Source: Escarpia spicata
Taxonomy: Eukaryota; Annelida; Polychaeta; Sabellida; Siboglinidae
DNA: 64,000 nt
Assembly (NCBI GenBank): GCA_963995525.1
Contig: OZ023206.1
Location: 63,409,429-63,473,428 of the forward strand
Reading direction: 5' to 3'
The notes beneath the pieces are model-generated. The model did not search any database. It was not told where the DNA came from and was given only the letters and a program-made list of their open reading frames with translations. The stretch's first letter is position 1. The number at the start of each line of letters is the position of its first letter. Shown here one piece after another: positions 1-11,929 of this stretch. The position numbers and the translations under genes were made by a program.

Positions 1-1127
1 CACACAGACGTCTGATGACAGCAACGAAAGATAACAAAGGTATACAAATGTCTGGCAATATTTGTATTTGCTTTCTGATTATCAAAAGTCCTGATTATTT
101 TTAAAAATTGCTTTTTCCCGCACGATTTTATGTTTGTCGCATGCCGAATTTTCGCCATGTGAAATCTGTAAATATAGACTACAGACGATACTCACCAAAG
201 GCGTCTTGGCTCCTTAGTGTGTCGGCCGGAACAATAGCGTGTCTTCGCGTTGAGAATGGCGCGATCGTTCCTCTCTGATCCTACTACACTAGCTACCGTG
301 GTTGACGCTGTTATTCCATACAATATTTACTCTTAGGCAAAATATTACCTTATGAAATCGCAGATATCATGGATACCCGCTAAGTGTTAATTCGTGGCAT
401 TTATGTTGCCTCCGATAGTGTATTAAAATATACCGATGCGCGAGTATCTAGCGTTCGCATAGATGACGGTGTGTCTTATGTGATCTCGCCATGTTTTGCA
501 AACCGTCGAGCCAGCGTGTTTGATCGCTACTCAAGTGAGCATGGTTTATGTTCTCTTTGCATTTACCGGTCTTAACAAGTGTGTGCAAAACAAACGTAAG
601 TACCGGCTCGTGAATAACCTAAGTGCTTATCTTTCATCGGATTGTATATCACATACACAAACAGATGCGTATAGTTATGTAACAGTGTTCGAAATATACG
701 CTGACCCGGTGGTCACTGACCACTTACTTTGCCGTTGGGTCAGTAACTTTTTTCATTTACTGCTCGCTTACTTGTCTAAGGAAATTACTACAATTATTGT
801 ACAACAGTGTGCAGCAGCTTATCGTCAAAACTGCCCGCCGTGCAACAGAAAACGTTTTATAGAAATACGTTTTACGCTGATTATAGTCCAATTTATAATT
901 GTAATTTATTGTATTTTATAACAAAACGTTAAACTTGTGTGGTTTTGTGTATTTTATTGTGAATGTATGTACTATCCAACTAAGGTGTTCCTTATGCGGT
1001 TAATTGTTACTAGTTGGTATCAGCCCGCCTACTCGCAATGGTCTTAACTTCCCGACGTTCGATCATGGCTGTCATAGAGGTCTACTGACTGTAGTCGCAT
1101 TTTGTGAAGTCAGCTGGTTGTCGTTGT
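1..1127. other. Intergenic, no recognised gene
   Basis: No known gene is recognised. Two overlapping plus-strand frames are open (384-575, 63 codons; 496-921, 141 codons). Neither shows a familiar domain; the second ends in a hydrophobic Ile/Val-rich tail that follows from AT-rich DNA. I see no splice-site support for either, so they are probably chance frames. Confidence 0.4.
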
Positions 1128-1290
1128 ACGTAGACGTCATAAAAAGATACTAAGTGACGTATTTTTAAGACGTATAAAATGCATCCTAAAACACATTTAA
1201 ATTATGTATTTTTAGACGTTTAAAAGACGTCATTAAAACCATCTAAACTATTTTAGACGTCTCAAAGGCGTCAAATTTAGGTTGTCAGTG
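1128..1290. repeat. Short repeat cluster built on the AGACGT motif
   Basis: About 160 bp carry repeated AGACGT/ACGTCT words, such as GACGTCATAAAA, TTTTTAGACGTTTAAAAGAC and TTTTAGACGTCT, in both orientations. This gives a loosely palindromic AT-rich block that looks like a small MITE or its remnant. Clear termini and a target duplication were not found. Confidence 0.4.
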
Positions 1291-1735
1291 AAAGTATAAA
1301 TTGCGTCTAATTTTTACGTAAATATTTAGACATCCTTCAGGCACCAAGGGTTCTCATCTGATGTAATTTGTTCAATGTATGGTAATTGAGGCCGATGATG
1401 CATTGCTTGTACATTTGGCCAAACTCCCGTTATTTTGCTAAACATGATCAAATTTTGTAGTTTTTGAGCACCAAATGTAATTATGTTGGCTGATCGATAG
1501 TTTAATTCATATTTCAGCACCGTGTATAAAAGGTTCTGCTTTTAGTTGTTATAGTTAGCTTGTCAGTCAGTATTGTGGGTGATAACATGTAGTAATTAAA
1601 TTTATTAAAGTTAAGTAGTTTTGGGGATGATTGGCGGGTGGGGCACGTACCATGCACGTACCATGCACTTACCATGATTGGGACACCATACTCGCTGTGC
1701 ACTGTTCGAGATATATGCCAAATTCGTGACAAGGT
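1291..1735. other. Intergenic, nothing recognised
   Basis: AT-rich sequence. Minus-strand open frames here have no recognisable product. A short repeat of CGTACCATGCA occurs near 1647-1670. Confidence 0.4.
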
Positions 1736-1990
1736 TTTGGCGAGCCTCAAGGGGTGTGCAAATCGAGATTTTTGGAGAGCCTGAATGTGGTTTTTGGTGA
1801 GCCTCAGGGGATGCAATTGAAGGTTTTGGGAGAGCCTGGAGGAGGGTTTTTGCGAGTCTCTGGGAGTGAGGAGTGCAAATCGAGTTTTTTTGGAAAGCCT
1901 CAGGTGTGGCTTTTTGGTGAGCCACAACGGGGTGGGGGCAATTCAAATATTGTGTTTGAAGAGTTTTTTCCGAGCGGCAAGGAGGAGGTG
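1736..1990. repeat. Dispersed repeat with degenerate internal units
   Basis: Imperfect internal units of about 30-40 bp recur, each with a GAGCCTCAGG-like word followed by a TTTTTGGTGAGCC-like word. The same vocabulary in the opposite orientation (CACCCCACTTGAGGCTTGC, then CTAAAAACCC) occurs around 16940-17130, so this is a dispersed family. The long open frames on both strands here come from the repeats. Confidence 0.5.
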
Positions 1991-2765
1991 CAAATCTTTG
2001 CATTATAAGTTTGCAACACCCGAATGCATGCAATGGTGTCATCTAGCGGGTTTCATCGAGTTGACTGACAACTACACATGGCTTGACCACCAGATGGCGA
2101 AACTAATCTGTACGCGGCAGAAAATTTAACTGTTGGAGAAGGTTTTGTTCGATACCGTTTACCTGCCGATAACAGGTAATATAGGCAGTGATTTGACTGT
2201 TATGACAATTTATATTTAATATTATGCGAAACTACAGTTTTGTCGGATTTAATTTGGGTAAAGGTGAAGTGTAGTATTTGCATTTGGTTATCTACGCTTC
2301 TAGATTAGTGTGCGTTGAGCGATAATACGTTTCTGTCTTTGACAAACGTAGTATGGTGATGCCTGTATCTACATCACCATCAACATCGATAACGGGGAGA
2401 ACCATTCGGTATATAATCCGCGGTCACCCCATAGACAGCATCAGACAATATAATTATCATATAATTGTAATAATATCAGGAGGAAATTTAAAAGCTAGGC
2501 TCGGCCCTCGGGTAAGGCGAAAGACAACATTTTGAAAAATAAATATCACATCTTGGACTTGCTAAGACTGACTTGTGCCGGCAATACCTCAGATTTACTG
2601 AGAAATTATGTGCAGACTCTCCCTAATGAGAATTTTGGTGAAAACGTACTTTTCACCCCCAAAATTTTCTTGAATTGAATTTGCTCATTCTGTATGAACC
2701 CTGTTCATTATACTTTTGAAGGGTGTTACTGGCACAGTTTGTTGTAACTTTGATAGTGCTGATTG
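1991..2765. other. Intergenic, nothing recognised
   Basis: No coding similarity, tRNA or repeat family was recognised. A 60-codon plus-strand frame at 2353-2535 is unsupported. Confidence 0.35.
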
Positions 2766-2767
2766 TA

Positions 2768-3422
2768 GAGGTGTATGGACGTTATGTCCCAAGTCACATA
2801 TGTCCTAGACGATATGTACTAAATTTGGAGCGGTATGTCCCAAAACGCTTGGACGATCTGTCCCAAATTTATTTTACTTTTTTTATTTGTTCTTATTCAT
2901 GAACGTAACACAAAATGGGTGGTTGTTTGCGATAATGTTTGCACTCTGCGGAATATTGGCGCGTTTTAAACATGACGTATTATCACCCATCGTCGTGAAA
3001 TTTAAAAACAATTCAGATTTGACCTGCTAACTACAACTCGGCCGTTCCACAACTAAACACAAAGCAATAATGTAATCCGGATGGAGTTTTATTATTTTTA
3101 TTAACTAATAAAGCATGCATGTTTCGTACATTCAGGCAGTGGGGCATACCACTATGAATCGAAGCAAAATTAGGGTGCCACCTAGCGAATGACATGAACA
3201 CTGATGTTAGAAACGATAGCGATGTCCGCGGATTTTTGGCTACAAACTAGTACAAAGCTTAAAATAGATGTACCTATTTGATCAGAACAACGAATTTTAA
3301 GCATAACAGTGACATTTATTATAATTTACAACGAACAGTACAAATCGTCTTTTTTGGGACATAACGCTCCTTTTTTAAGACATATCGTCCACAGTTTGGG
3401 ACATAAGCGACTTGGTACATAA
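2768..3422. mobile_element. DNA element with long GTCCCAA-rich terminal inverted repeats
   Basis: The left end (about 2770-2880) reads as spaced TATGTCCCAA-type words separated by GGACGAT and GGAGCG. The right end (about 3345-3420) carries the same order of words in reverse complement (GTCCACAGTTTGGGACATAA and so on). The inverted repeats are about 90 bp and imperfect, flanking some 460 bp of non-coding DNA. No transposase is present, so it is a non-autonomous element. The superfamily is not assigned. Confidence 0.6.
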
Positions 3423-3425
3423 GAG

Positions 3426-5250
3426 ACTTATAATAATAATAATCTTTATTGATACATAATGTTAAGTATAGCACAGATGTAGCAGTAATATGAAACATGT
3501 ATACATTACGTAACAAATGGAACGAAGCAACACATTGCTTGTGTTCCTTATTCATGTCATATTTGAAATGAAAACTATGATTCGTGTCAAAAAAAAACAA
3601 AAAAAACATCTTCATAATAAACTAACTAATTATTTAATAATGCATTATACGAGTACCGTAAGTCTGAACACCAGGTACATCTTAACATGACAACATTATA
3701 CGAGTACCGTAACACTGAACACCAGGTACATCTTAACATGACAACATTACACGAGTACCGTAACACTGAACACCAGGTACATCTTAACATGACAAAATTA
3801 CATTAAAGCAGCATTTAGCATATATTTGCTAGAATTAGACGCTTGGTCCTTTGTTTGAACATATGAAGAGATGTACAATATTGTAAATAGTTATTTGTAA
3901 TAAATGTATTCCAGATTTTAGGATCAACATAAGCCAAAGACAGTTGTCTACAATTAGTCTTGCAGTATGGTATTTTATATGTTACTTCCTGCCTTGTATT
4001 ATATTTATGTGTGGATATTTGCAGGACAAATACATCATGATATATATCTGGCAACATACCCCTATTATGCTTGTACATTAGAATACAGCATAAATATTTA
4101 TTTACGTCATAAATATTCATTATTTGATAGGATGTAAATAAGGGCTGCGTATGATCAATAAATCCTACATGACTTATTACACGCAAAACTCGTTTTTGGA
4201 GTAAATGAATTTTAGCATAACGTCTATAATTCATTGTAGATGATCTAGCATGTCTCCACCACTATCTGGTGGTCGATAGAAGGCTCCTATGTGTAGCAGT
4301 TTACTATTAATGAATTTAAGTTTGACCCATAGCATTTCGGCATCAGAGGAAAAATTATGTTGGAGTGAGGCTACAATGGTATTTTTATTGCAATAAAGAC
4401 TCACTCCACCACCGTGCAGAGTTAGATATGTCTTTTCTAAATATTTCATAGTTAGGTGGAAAGATCTCGTTTCAACATATGGTGTTATCAAGATGGCTTT
4501 AAGTTCCTATAATGATGTTTATCGACGATGCATTGCAATTGAGTTTTCTTGCTGTTGCTATGCATGCTCCTGCAGTTTATAATCATTACTTTGACTCTCT
4601 TAGTTGGTTTATGCCTCCTGTGACTTGTGTTAGTTTGAGATGTCGGTGTGAGAGGATTGATATTTCCGTTGTCTTGGTCTGTGACATTTAGACTATTATA
4701 TCTGTTGTGAGAACAATCGATTGATTGGTCTTCAAAGAAGGAGTCACTGAAGTTGGGAAGTTCGCATTTCAAGCACAACCAAGAACATGAACTGTTATGT
4801 AAGAGATGATCCTGATCAGGATTTCTGCCACAACATTTGATGTGGACCCATTGGTTGCACTCGTTACATCAGATGGTTAGATGCAACAGCTTTTTTACAG
4901 AAGCCGCAGGGATGTCATACTGGGTCATTGTTTGGGTTCAGACCACCAGCTTGCATAAGTATTATTATGGCAAAGCATGCGGAGTGTTTCTGTTTTATCG
5001 ATGTTAGTTGGCAGTTGTTCTTGTATTTCCATTCTGCTATGATGTTTGAGGATGCTGGGAAATATTTGTAATCAAAGTTTGGGGTCATGAATAGGTTGGG
5101 GGGGGGTTGAGAACTGGCAGTTGGTGTCATGGTATGGTAGCATGGTTCACCTTGATGGTTTCTGTAGTTGTTTAAGCCTACTTTCCCACACAGTTGTAGT
5201 GCAAAGATTGGCAGCAGTTCATCTTGGCTTGGACTCTTGGAGTACATGAA
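3426..5250 (-). mobile_element. CR1/Jockey-like LINE, PHD + endonuclease with internal deletion
   Basis: Read on the minus strand: a leader resembling the LINE 'AGG.NPNNDP' segment ends near 4915. A PHD-type zinc finger follows (CGFC near 4900, CNECNQWVHIKCCG near 4850, WLCLKCELPNF near 4770). The start of an AP-type endonuclease has INCRSMHSNSKK and then, in another frame, GGGVSLYCNK and GAFYRPPDSGG (4491-4231). The ORF then jumps to a reverse-transcriptase tail (4234-3815; RRYAKIHLLQKRVLRVIS, KIWNTFI). The catalytic endonuclease remainder and the whole RT core are missing. The 3' end shows three copies of a 51-bp unit (about 3641-3795) and an ATT-repeat tail at 3430-3445. Dead copy. Confidence 0.8.
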
Positions 5251-5644
5251 AAGTATATATATATTTATATATATATACATGTATAATATTTAAAATCACA
5301 GTAAGTAAATATAAACCACAGTAGATATAGAATACAATAGCTATCGATGTAAAATTTAAAAAAAATATATATAAATCACAGTCGTTTTATATATAAACCA
5401 CAGTAAAATATTACATAAACGTAATCAAGTTGGTATTTAAAAGCAATAATTAGTAATCTTGTATAATTTTATAACATAATTCATATATAGGCCTATTACA
5501 TTCCCTACCTGATGCAATAGTCAACATCACAGAACCACAGAATTCCAAACAAGCTTTAAACTTTAATACATGACTAATTAGCATGCACACCAAATCCCAA
5601 CCCTGACCGTACATCTCCACAGGAGTGTTGACCAGTACACAACC
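5251..5644. other. AT-rich spacer with AAACCACAGT repeats
   Basis: A (TA)n tract at 5258-5277 is followed by four or five degenerate copies of an AAATCACAGT/AAACCACAGT unit up to about 5410. No gene recognised. Confidence 0.45.
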
Positions 5645-5935
5645 AAGAACAAGAATATATATTAGAACAGGTGTATTTCCAGGCAAAATGAAAATAGCTA
5701 AAGTTCCAGTTTTAAAATCTGGAGAAAAGGGTGTATTTTCAAATTACAGACCTATCTCATTGCTACCACAATTTTCCAAAATTATACAATAATAGGTTTG
5801 ACAAATTCATAAACAAGTATGATGTACTTCGTCCAAGCCAGTATGGCTTTAGATCTAACAGGTCCTTCTCTTGCTCTTCTGGAATTGGTTGAAGAAATTA
5901 CACATTACGATTACTCAGAAAACAAATGTAATTGA
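5645..5935 (+). pseudogene. LINE reverse transcriptase fragment A
   Basis: Plus-strand translation gives GVFPGKMKIAKVPVLKSGE, FSNYRPISLLPQFSKI, a short frameshifted stretch, then SQYGFRSN and LALLELVEEITHY. These are the ordered N-terminal RT motifs of CR1/Jockey-type LINEs. Stops and frameshifts show it is dead. It breaks off near 5930 where a GATTAC-rich element begins; later pieces of the same RT lie at 7600 and 11930. Confidence 0.8.
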
Positions 5936-7213
5936 TTACGATTACAATCATGATTACTTTAAAGAATATGCAAATCATGTTTCTACCATGTATGTGACCT
6001 TCTTTGAATTCAGAACTGATTATTGCTAATCATATTTTGTTATTATTTATTAACATCATAAAACAAATGTTGGAATTAAAATGAGCTGCACTTCTTAGGT
6101 CTGAAGCATTTATAGTGAAACATCAATTTGCCCTGTTGAACTGCTGGTTTAGTGGTCCTAGGTCCAGTTCCAATTACTGTGCATACAATGACTGAGCCAT
6201 TGGTGAAACAATGTGAAAAGATCAGTGGGATCATAGGATTATAAATTCATGGCTTCAGATAAAACTGCTCATGGAAAGAATGTCTCAGTAGCAAGCCAAT
6301 TACTTCACTGTGTTGGGGTGGCAGGCCAGCTATGGCTTCCACACACACACACACACACATACATACACACACACACATGCAAAGGGCTCAATTACAGGTT
6401 ACCCAGTTGCAGATCTCTGCAAACAAGCCAATTTCAATTGTGTGCTTAGAGAAGCAGAGTTGGGGACAAATACGGTTTCATAATCAAAAACAAATATCTT
6501 GCATTTTAGAATTTCAAATATCCTCTTAATAAATTGTCAAATACACATGATCAAATACGCTAAACTAATAAAATTTCAAATACAGAGGGTCAGATTATGC
6601 TATATATCAGATAGGTCAAACACAGAATACAATAGTGAACTTAGACAGGTTTACCCTTAGATATATTAGACAGGGATTTAGCAGCTAACCAGCCAGTCAG
6701 GAGCTAGGAACCATGACCAGTCATTCACACCACACTAACAGTGCAAACAGTACAGGTGGCATGGCATCTAAAATTACAAAGCAACTTGGCAGGGAGGCTT
6801 ATTTACTGCAGTGCTTCTAAGAGCCTGTCACTATAATAATTTTGTACTATTACAATAAGCTGAAGATGTGGCTTCTCTGGGGAGAGAAGATATTAACTAG
6901 TGAAATCTAATTTAATTTTTATGCAACTGAAATGCTTAATTGTAATAGAAAATTAATAGCCCAATTACTATTACATTTATTAGAACACTTCTGGTATAGC
7001 CATTTCTATCTGTCTAATCTATCTGCTTGCATTGTAAGTATGAACAAAAATGGTAATCATGATAAGTAATCATGATTACAATTACTTTGGCAATGTAATC
7101 GAGTACAATTATGATTACTTGACTTTTTTATCAATATAATCGAGTACGATTACTCAAAAAGTTGCCCACGATTACAATGAGTATGATTACAGAGTACGAT
7201 TACCCCATCTCTG
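5936..7213. mobile_element. GATTAC-rich hAT-like element inserted in a LINE
   Basis: Both ends are full of GTAATC/GATTAC words in alternating orientation (5936-5990 and 7050-7205). The right end reads CGATTACCCCATCTCTG, so the inverted terminus would start CAGAGATGGGGTAATCG, a CAG-type end typical of hAT-like elements. The left terminus is not clean. The interior (6000-7040) holds a (CA)n tract at 6341-6376 and no recognisable gene. LINE reverse-transcriptase pieces flank it. Confidence 0.5.
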
Positions 7214-7589
7214 TAATATACTAGCAAAGAAATTAGATTTATGGTATACGTGGTACAGCACATAAATAGATTGTGAGCTATTTGGAAAATAGGGTCTCCT
7301 CGTGCCGTTGGGGGTGTGTATCGAGTACCCCAGCCTTTCTGTTTGTACATGTATGGGTATGGATAATCAACTTGGTAATTACGCCCCTACTATGGCACTT
7401 GTAACCAATTGTGATTGTCACCCCCATGTGGGGGCTCTTTGGCATTTCATGCCTATGATTACTGTGTTAAATAAATCGAATGCCATTTTCTCATTCTCAT
7501 GTACAGAAACCATCTCAGCCTCCACACCAGTCTGTGATATTATTAAGAACAAGTAGTCAGATTAAGTAGGGATATTAAATTTAATGACG

Positions 7590-7712
7590 TAAGGCGCAGG
7601 CATGCGAAATAGAAAACAATTTGTTCGGTATAAAAATTGTGACTTGGAGGTACTTGATGTGTGTTGTGATGTTCCACAGGGTTCTATTTTAGGACCAAAG
7701 CTTTTTATTAGT
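7590..7712 (+). pseudogene. LINE reverse transcriptase fragment B
   Basis: The plus frame contains RNRKQFVRYKN and VPQGSILGPKLFI, the RT segment before the catalytic FADD motif. It follows fragment A in motif order, with the segment between (the first aspartate region) lost. The reading ends exactly where a different repeat starting TAGTCCTTTGGCCGAAGG begins. Confidence 0.8.
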
Positions 7713-8150
7713 CCTTTGGCCGAAGGTCCAAGGGACTATTGCCATCACTCTGCGTCCGCCGTTAACTGCCGTATCTCAGAAACCGTTCAGCAACTTTTTC
7801 TCTAATTTTGCATAGACATATCTTAGGGCACTGCCACTATGCACGAGAAATCTGTATTTGATTGAATCATTCTAAAGGCTCCCTAGGGCCTCTAAAGACC
7901 CCAAAACTTGTAAAAATGTAAAATTTTGTCTATTTAAAAAAAACTGTTCCGCAACTTAATTTTGCATATACATTTCATGTGGTAGTGTCACTGTAAACAA
8001 GAAATCTGTATTTCATTGAATCATTCTAAGGGCACCTAATGACCCCCCAAAAAGGACCCCAAAGCTGGTAAATTTTCACATTTTGCCTATTTTTTCAAAA
8101 ATCTATCTAAGGGCTCCAAATGTCCCCTAAAATGCTAAATTTGTTAACTA
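7713..8150. repeat. Left part of a TAGTCCTTTGG-type repeat with internal duplication
   Basis: It begins TAGTCCTTTGGCCGAAGG and contains two diverged copies of about 190 bp (7780-7930 and 7935-8125). Each has TTTTGCATA, GAGAAATCTGTATTT, ATTGAATCATTCTAA and AGGACCCC-like words. A matching end in the opposite sense (TTTTAGTCCAAAGGACTTC) lies at 11825-11845, so this repeat probably spans the gap in the LINE. Confidence 0.5.
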
Positions 8151-10332
8151 AACGGTCTATTGGTCTATTGTAGCAGTAGCTCTAGAAGGCTTCCAGTCCT
8201 TTTGTTCAACTAATCCCTTTTCCCACAACATCTGTCACACCTCTCTTTGGCTGGCTGGGTAATGTGTAACTAATCTGTAATTGCTCACTGCAGCAGCTTG
8301 GGTCACTGGTAGTAGGAAGTATGACTAATCTGTAATAGAACACTATTCCCCTTCCCAAAACATCTGTCACATGCGGAGTCTGTGTCTTGTATGGATATAT
8401 ATTTTATGCAGTTGTTTTATATAAGCAGAAAGTTAATTGAAATTAGTTATTCTTAGGCCACAGAAAAGTAATTCCCGGTTTCTCATTGATGCATGTATTT
8501 AAAAATATGTGCCACAACATTTTATTTTCTATTATAATTATTCCTCTAAATGCAAGACATGGTGCAATAAGTGAACAGTAAACATTTTACTTCCATCATA
8601 ACCCTTAATGATCTGTAACTATGATTCACCAAAAAACATTTGATTAATAATTACCTACAGGGTTGATTGATTTATGCTGGGCAGAAACTGTTTCTGCCCG
8701 GCAGAAACAGCAGCAATAGGAAATACATGCCATTGATAGGCAAACATGTTCTTTTTATAGGAAATGTAAGTTTCTTTCTGTACCTGTCTACGTATGATAA
8801 CCATTTGTCCGCCGTGCTCACAATAAACATCACATGAATGATAAAAGGAAGATCACTGCCACTTAACTTGTGGATTATTATTATTATAAAACTGCTCTGC
8901 TACTGCTTGCTGGACAGTAAGCTGCAGCTGTCTTTGAGTTTGTTTACATTTTGACAAACTACTATTATATAGCACTAACTTTTGAATGAATCACATTTTC
9001 AGAATGCATGTCATTGTTTGCAGTGTAACTTTTGTATGGTTCATCTGAAAGATTATTCAGTTACTTATCCAATGATAATACATATGTTGTGGTGTTGGAG
9101 ATATATAGCTTTGGTATATATTGTACAAGAGGGTTCGATAGGAAACTATTGGACATTGCGACAGTCCAGAAAGACAGCATGAGATGTGTCACTCAGTATG
9201 TGAAGTGTGACTTTCAGATACTTTCAGTTTGACTTTCAGATACTTCATTTTGTAGTGCTATGGATTATGATGGGCCTCTCCATTAGCTCCCTATATATTT
9301 ATGTGAAATATATCATTACCGGGGTATGTCATTAAAATATTTCAGAACAGGCTAACGGTAAGCTGCAACTGTCTTTGAGTTTGTTTACATTTTGACAAAC
9401 TACTATTATATAGCACTAATTTTTGAATTGGCACGACTAATGCTAATATATCCCACAAAATGACTTCTACGGGAAACAACGTTGGTGTAAATTATCATCC
9501 CATTATTCTTACTGACAAAGACCTGCAAGTTAGGTGAGTAACACCTTCGAAGTTCTGACAGCAGGACACCGCCTTCGGTGAAGTCGAGACAAAAGTTTAA
9601 CAAAGGTTTCAAGTTCAAACGGTCTATCACCGTCCAGCTGACCCATTTTTTATTTTCTTTAGACTACCTTTTGCTTTCAAATAATCTGGCATAACTTTAT
9701 AAATTTTTGTAGCAGCACATTTGTATTTCAAGTGTATCATATATTTATCACTTGTTGTGTATTACACCCAGCTGTGGAGCTAAGATTCTCTGCCTGCTAT
9801 TGTTTGATGGAAACTGTAACTAATCTGTAATTGGTCACTGGCAGTAGCTTGTGTCAACAGACAGCATTAAGCCACTAGACCCCTGTTAAACTGGACAGTT
9901 GCCTGTAGGTTTTAAACTGTGTCAAACAGTGAGTCTACCTTTTGCTCTCAAATAATCTGTCCTCTTAGTTTTACACATAAAGACATAATCTGGCATAACT
10001 TGATAAGTCTTTAGAGCAGCATATTTGTACTTCCAGTGTATCATTGCAACATAACATACATATTACATACTGTGTGCCACATTTGAATGTTGTGCATGTA
10101 ATATTTCCATGCAATCCATTTGCATATATAATGTAAAACTTCAACACCCGTTTTCTTCATTTTCACTTTTTGACCCCTGTTCAATGCTCCATAACTTCGC
10201 CAATTTTTATAGCAGTCATAATTTTTGAAAACGTGTAAAACACCCTACCAAACATTTACAAGGATGTAAGAAAACAATGTTACAATTTTTCCAACTTATC
10301 ACTCATTTGGTCAGCCGGGGTCACATATAGAC
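8151..10332. other. Non-coding repeat-rich stretch with direct duplications
   Basis: There are two near-identical direct repeats of about 64 bp (8922-8985 and 9362-9425; TGTCTTTGAGTTTGTTTACA). Another repeated pair contains CAAATAATCTG and GCATAACTT (9665-9740 and 9945-10035), and a third AACTAATCTGTAATTG (8270 and 9815). A short hairpin, GGGCAGAAACTGTTTCTGCC, lies at 8680. One plus-strand exon-like stretch is at 9460-9533 (ATG frame followed by GTGAGT). No known gene. Confidence 0.4.
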
Positions 10333-11816
10333 CAGGGATGAAAGTGACATTCAGAGAAAAAAACAGAAATTTTGCTGTGGCCCACATTTCTGCCCGAGCG
10401 GACTGTCTCATCTAATTGGGGGGAGGGGGGGACTCCTCAGAGATATTTTTTAATTGTAGATGACATATGGTGTATTTTGAGCAATATTAAATAGAAAATC
10501 TTAACATTTCCAGTAGCAAAAAAAGCACACGGACTCACGCACACATTGTCATATAGTACTAACTCATTTGTTAATGATAATTTCTGGGCTTATCCCGAGT
10601 TGGCTGACGGGCAGCTTTCTCCTTGGCCAGCTTTGTCAAAACAGCCCGTTGATGGGCCATTCTAGCTTTCTTCGTTGCCAGCTCAACTGCTTCCTTGGCT
10701 TAGTACTCGGTGGCTGCCTTCGTCTTTGACATGTTCAGCTCAGTTTTCTTCTCCTCCTTCATCTTTCCTTCCTCAGCAAGAAGGATGGAGTACATTTTGT
10801 ATGCACCCCTCGTGTTGTGAACGAGGCGACCAGTCCTGTTTGTGGAAGTCCTGTATAACAGTCTTGTTTCTTGCCATGAGTGAGTGCTTCACTGTCTGGA
10901 TAGTGTTGAATGTACTAACATTATTTCTGGCAGTGGCAGTATTCATGATGCTAGACATGTGACTAAAACACCCTTCCACTTGAGGACCAAGAAAGCAGCT
11001 CATCATTGCAGCCACCAGCTTTGACAAGGCTGGGAACTTGCCAGTAGAAAATATGGTAGCCCACCACGAGTCCAATCGGGAACTTGTGGGTGTTTGTGGA
11101 AGTGTGTTGTCTACATGGAATCGGCGAACTTCCATGTGATACGCCCTCTGTCCAGGTTCTAATAGAACATTGGTGACCACCGTGGGCAGTGCCAGCGTGT
11201 GTACTTCAATGCCTTTGGTTCCCCTCTGACTGTAGCCTGCAGGATCCAATCCGCATAGTTGACATCGGCCTCGCACCACAAACAGTAGGCTTTCCCTGGT
11301 GCTAATAATTTACTGATGAATATATCCAACATAATGTCTCCAGCCGATCTCTCCAGCCATGCCCAATTCCACTTATTCTTGACACTTTTGTTAATGTCCT
11401 TCACGCAACATTTGTCTTGCCGTAGAACAAATCGTCGATTAGCCATTGTGTTCGAAAATGATCAACATCTCCACAAAATACATCGTCGTTTCCTATTGGT
11501 CCACTGCTTTTGTGCGTGCACTTCGAAAGCGCTGAAGCCGACATAACTAAGGATTTTACTTCGCAGATTCACAGGTTCGGTTGGGTCGGTTCCGTCTCTA
11601 ATCGCCAGGCAGCATCATTAACACGTGGCGACACTCGGTGGATAGATGGTTAACTCAATCTGCAGATAGATTGTCAGTGAATTGTCCAGGATTGTATATG
11701 CCCTACCCCCCCAACATTCATTTTTTTCTCCCCGGATTTACACGATTCACAAAAGTGATCTTTGGAGCAGTATAAAAACCGAAATTCCGGCAAAAACCAG
11801 AAATTTCTCATCCCTG
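10333..11816 (-). mobile_element. hAT-like DNA transposon, internally deleted, with target duplication
   Basis: The ends are inverted (CAGGGATGAAAGTG at 10333; the right end reads CAGGGATGAGAAATTTC in reverse complement, ending at 11816). They are flanked by a direct 7-bp duplication TATAGAC (10326-10332 and 11817-11823). The CAG-type termini and 7-8 bp duplication fit hAT. The interior carries a broken minus-strand transposase. Its length of 1.48 kb is short for an autonomous hAT. Confidence 0.75.
10580..11446 (-). pseudogene. hAT-like transposase remnant
   Basis: Two minus-strand frames overlap. The first (11446-11159) starts MANRRFVLRQDKCC and has WNWAWLE, FISKLLAPGKAYCLWCEADV, a C-x2-C segment like the N-terminal zinc-binding region of transposases. 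The second (11279-10773) has FPALSKLVAAMMSCFLGPQ, VEGCFSHMSSIMNTATARNN and QTVKHSLMARNKT, like the C-terminal dimerisation region. A frame change separates them and the catalytic core is missing. A lysine/alanine-rich tail continues to about 10580 after an in-frame stop. Confidence 0.7.
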
Positions 11817-11929
11817 TATAGACTTTTTAGTCCAAAGGACTTCAGGGCCACTTGGCCCATTTTTATGTATAAAAACAACATTTGTTATGTTTCAGAAGTT
11901 TTTCAGTATAACACTTAACTAACACTAAC

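Noticed and set aside
8922..9425. LTR retrotransposon with 64-bp LTRs
   Set aside because: The repeats are too short, lack TG...CA ends, primer-binding site or any gag/pol, and are better read as a local duplication.
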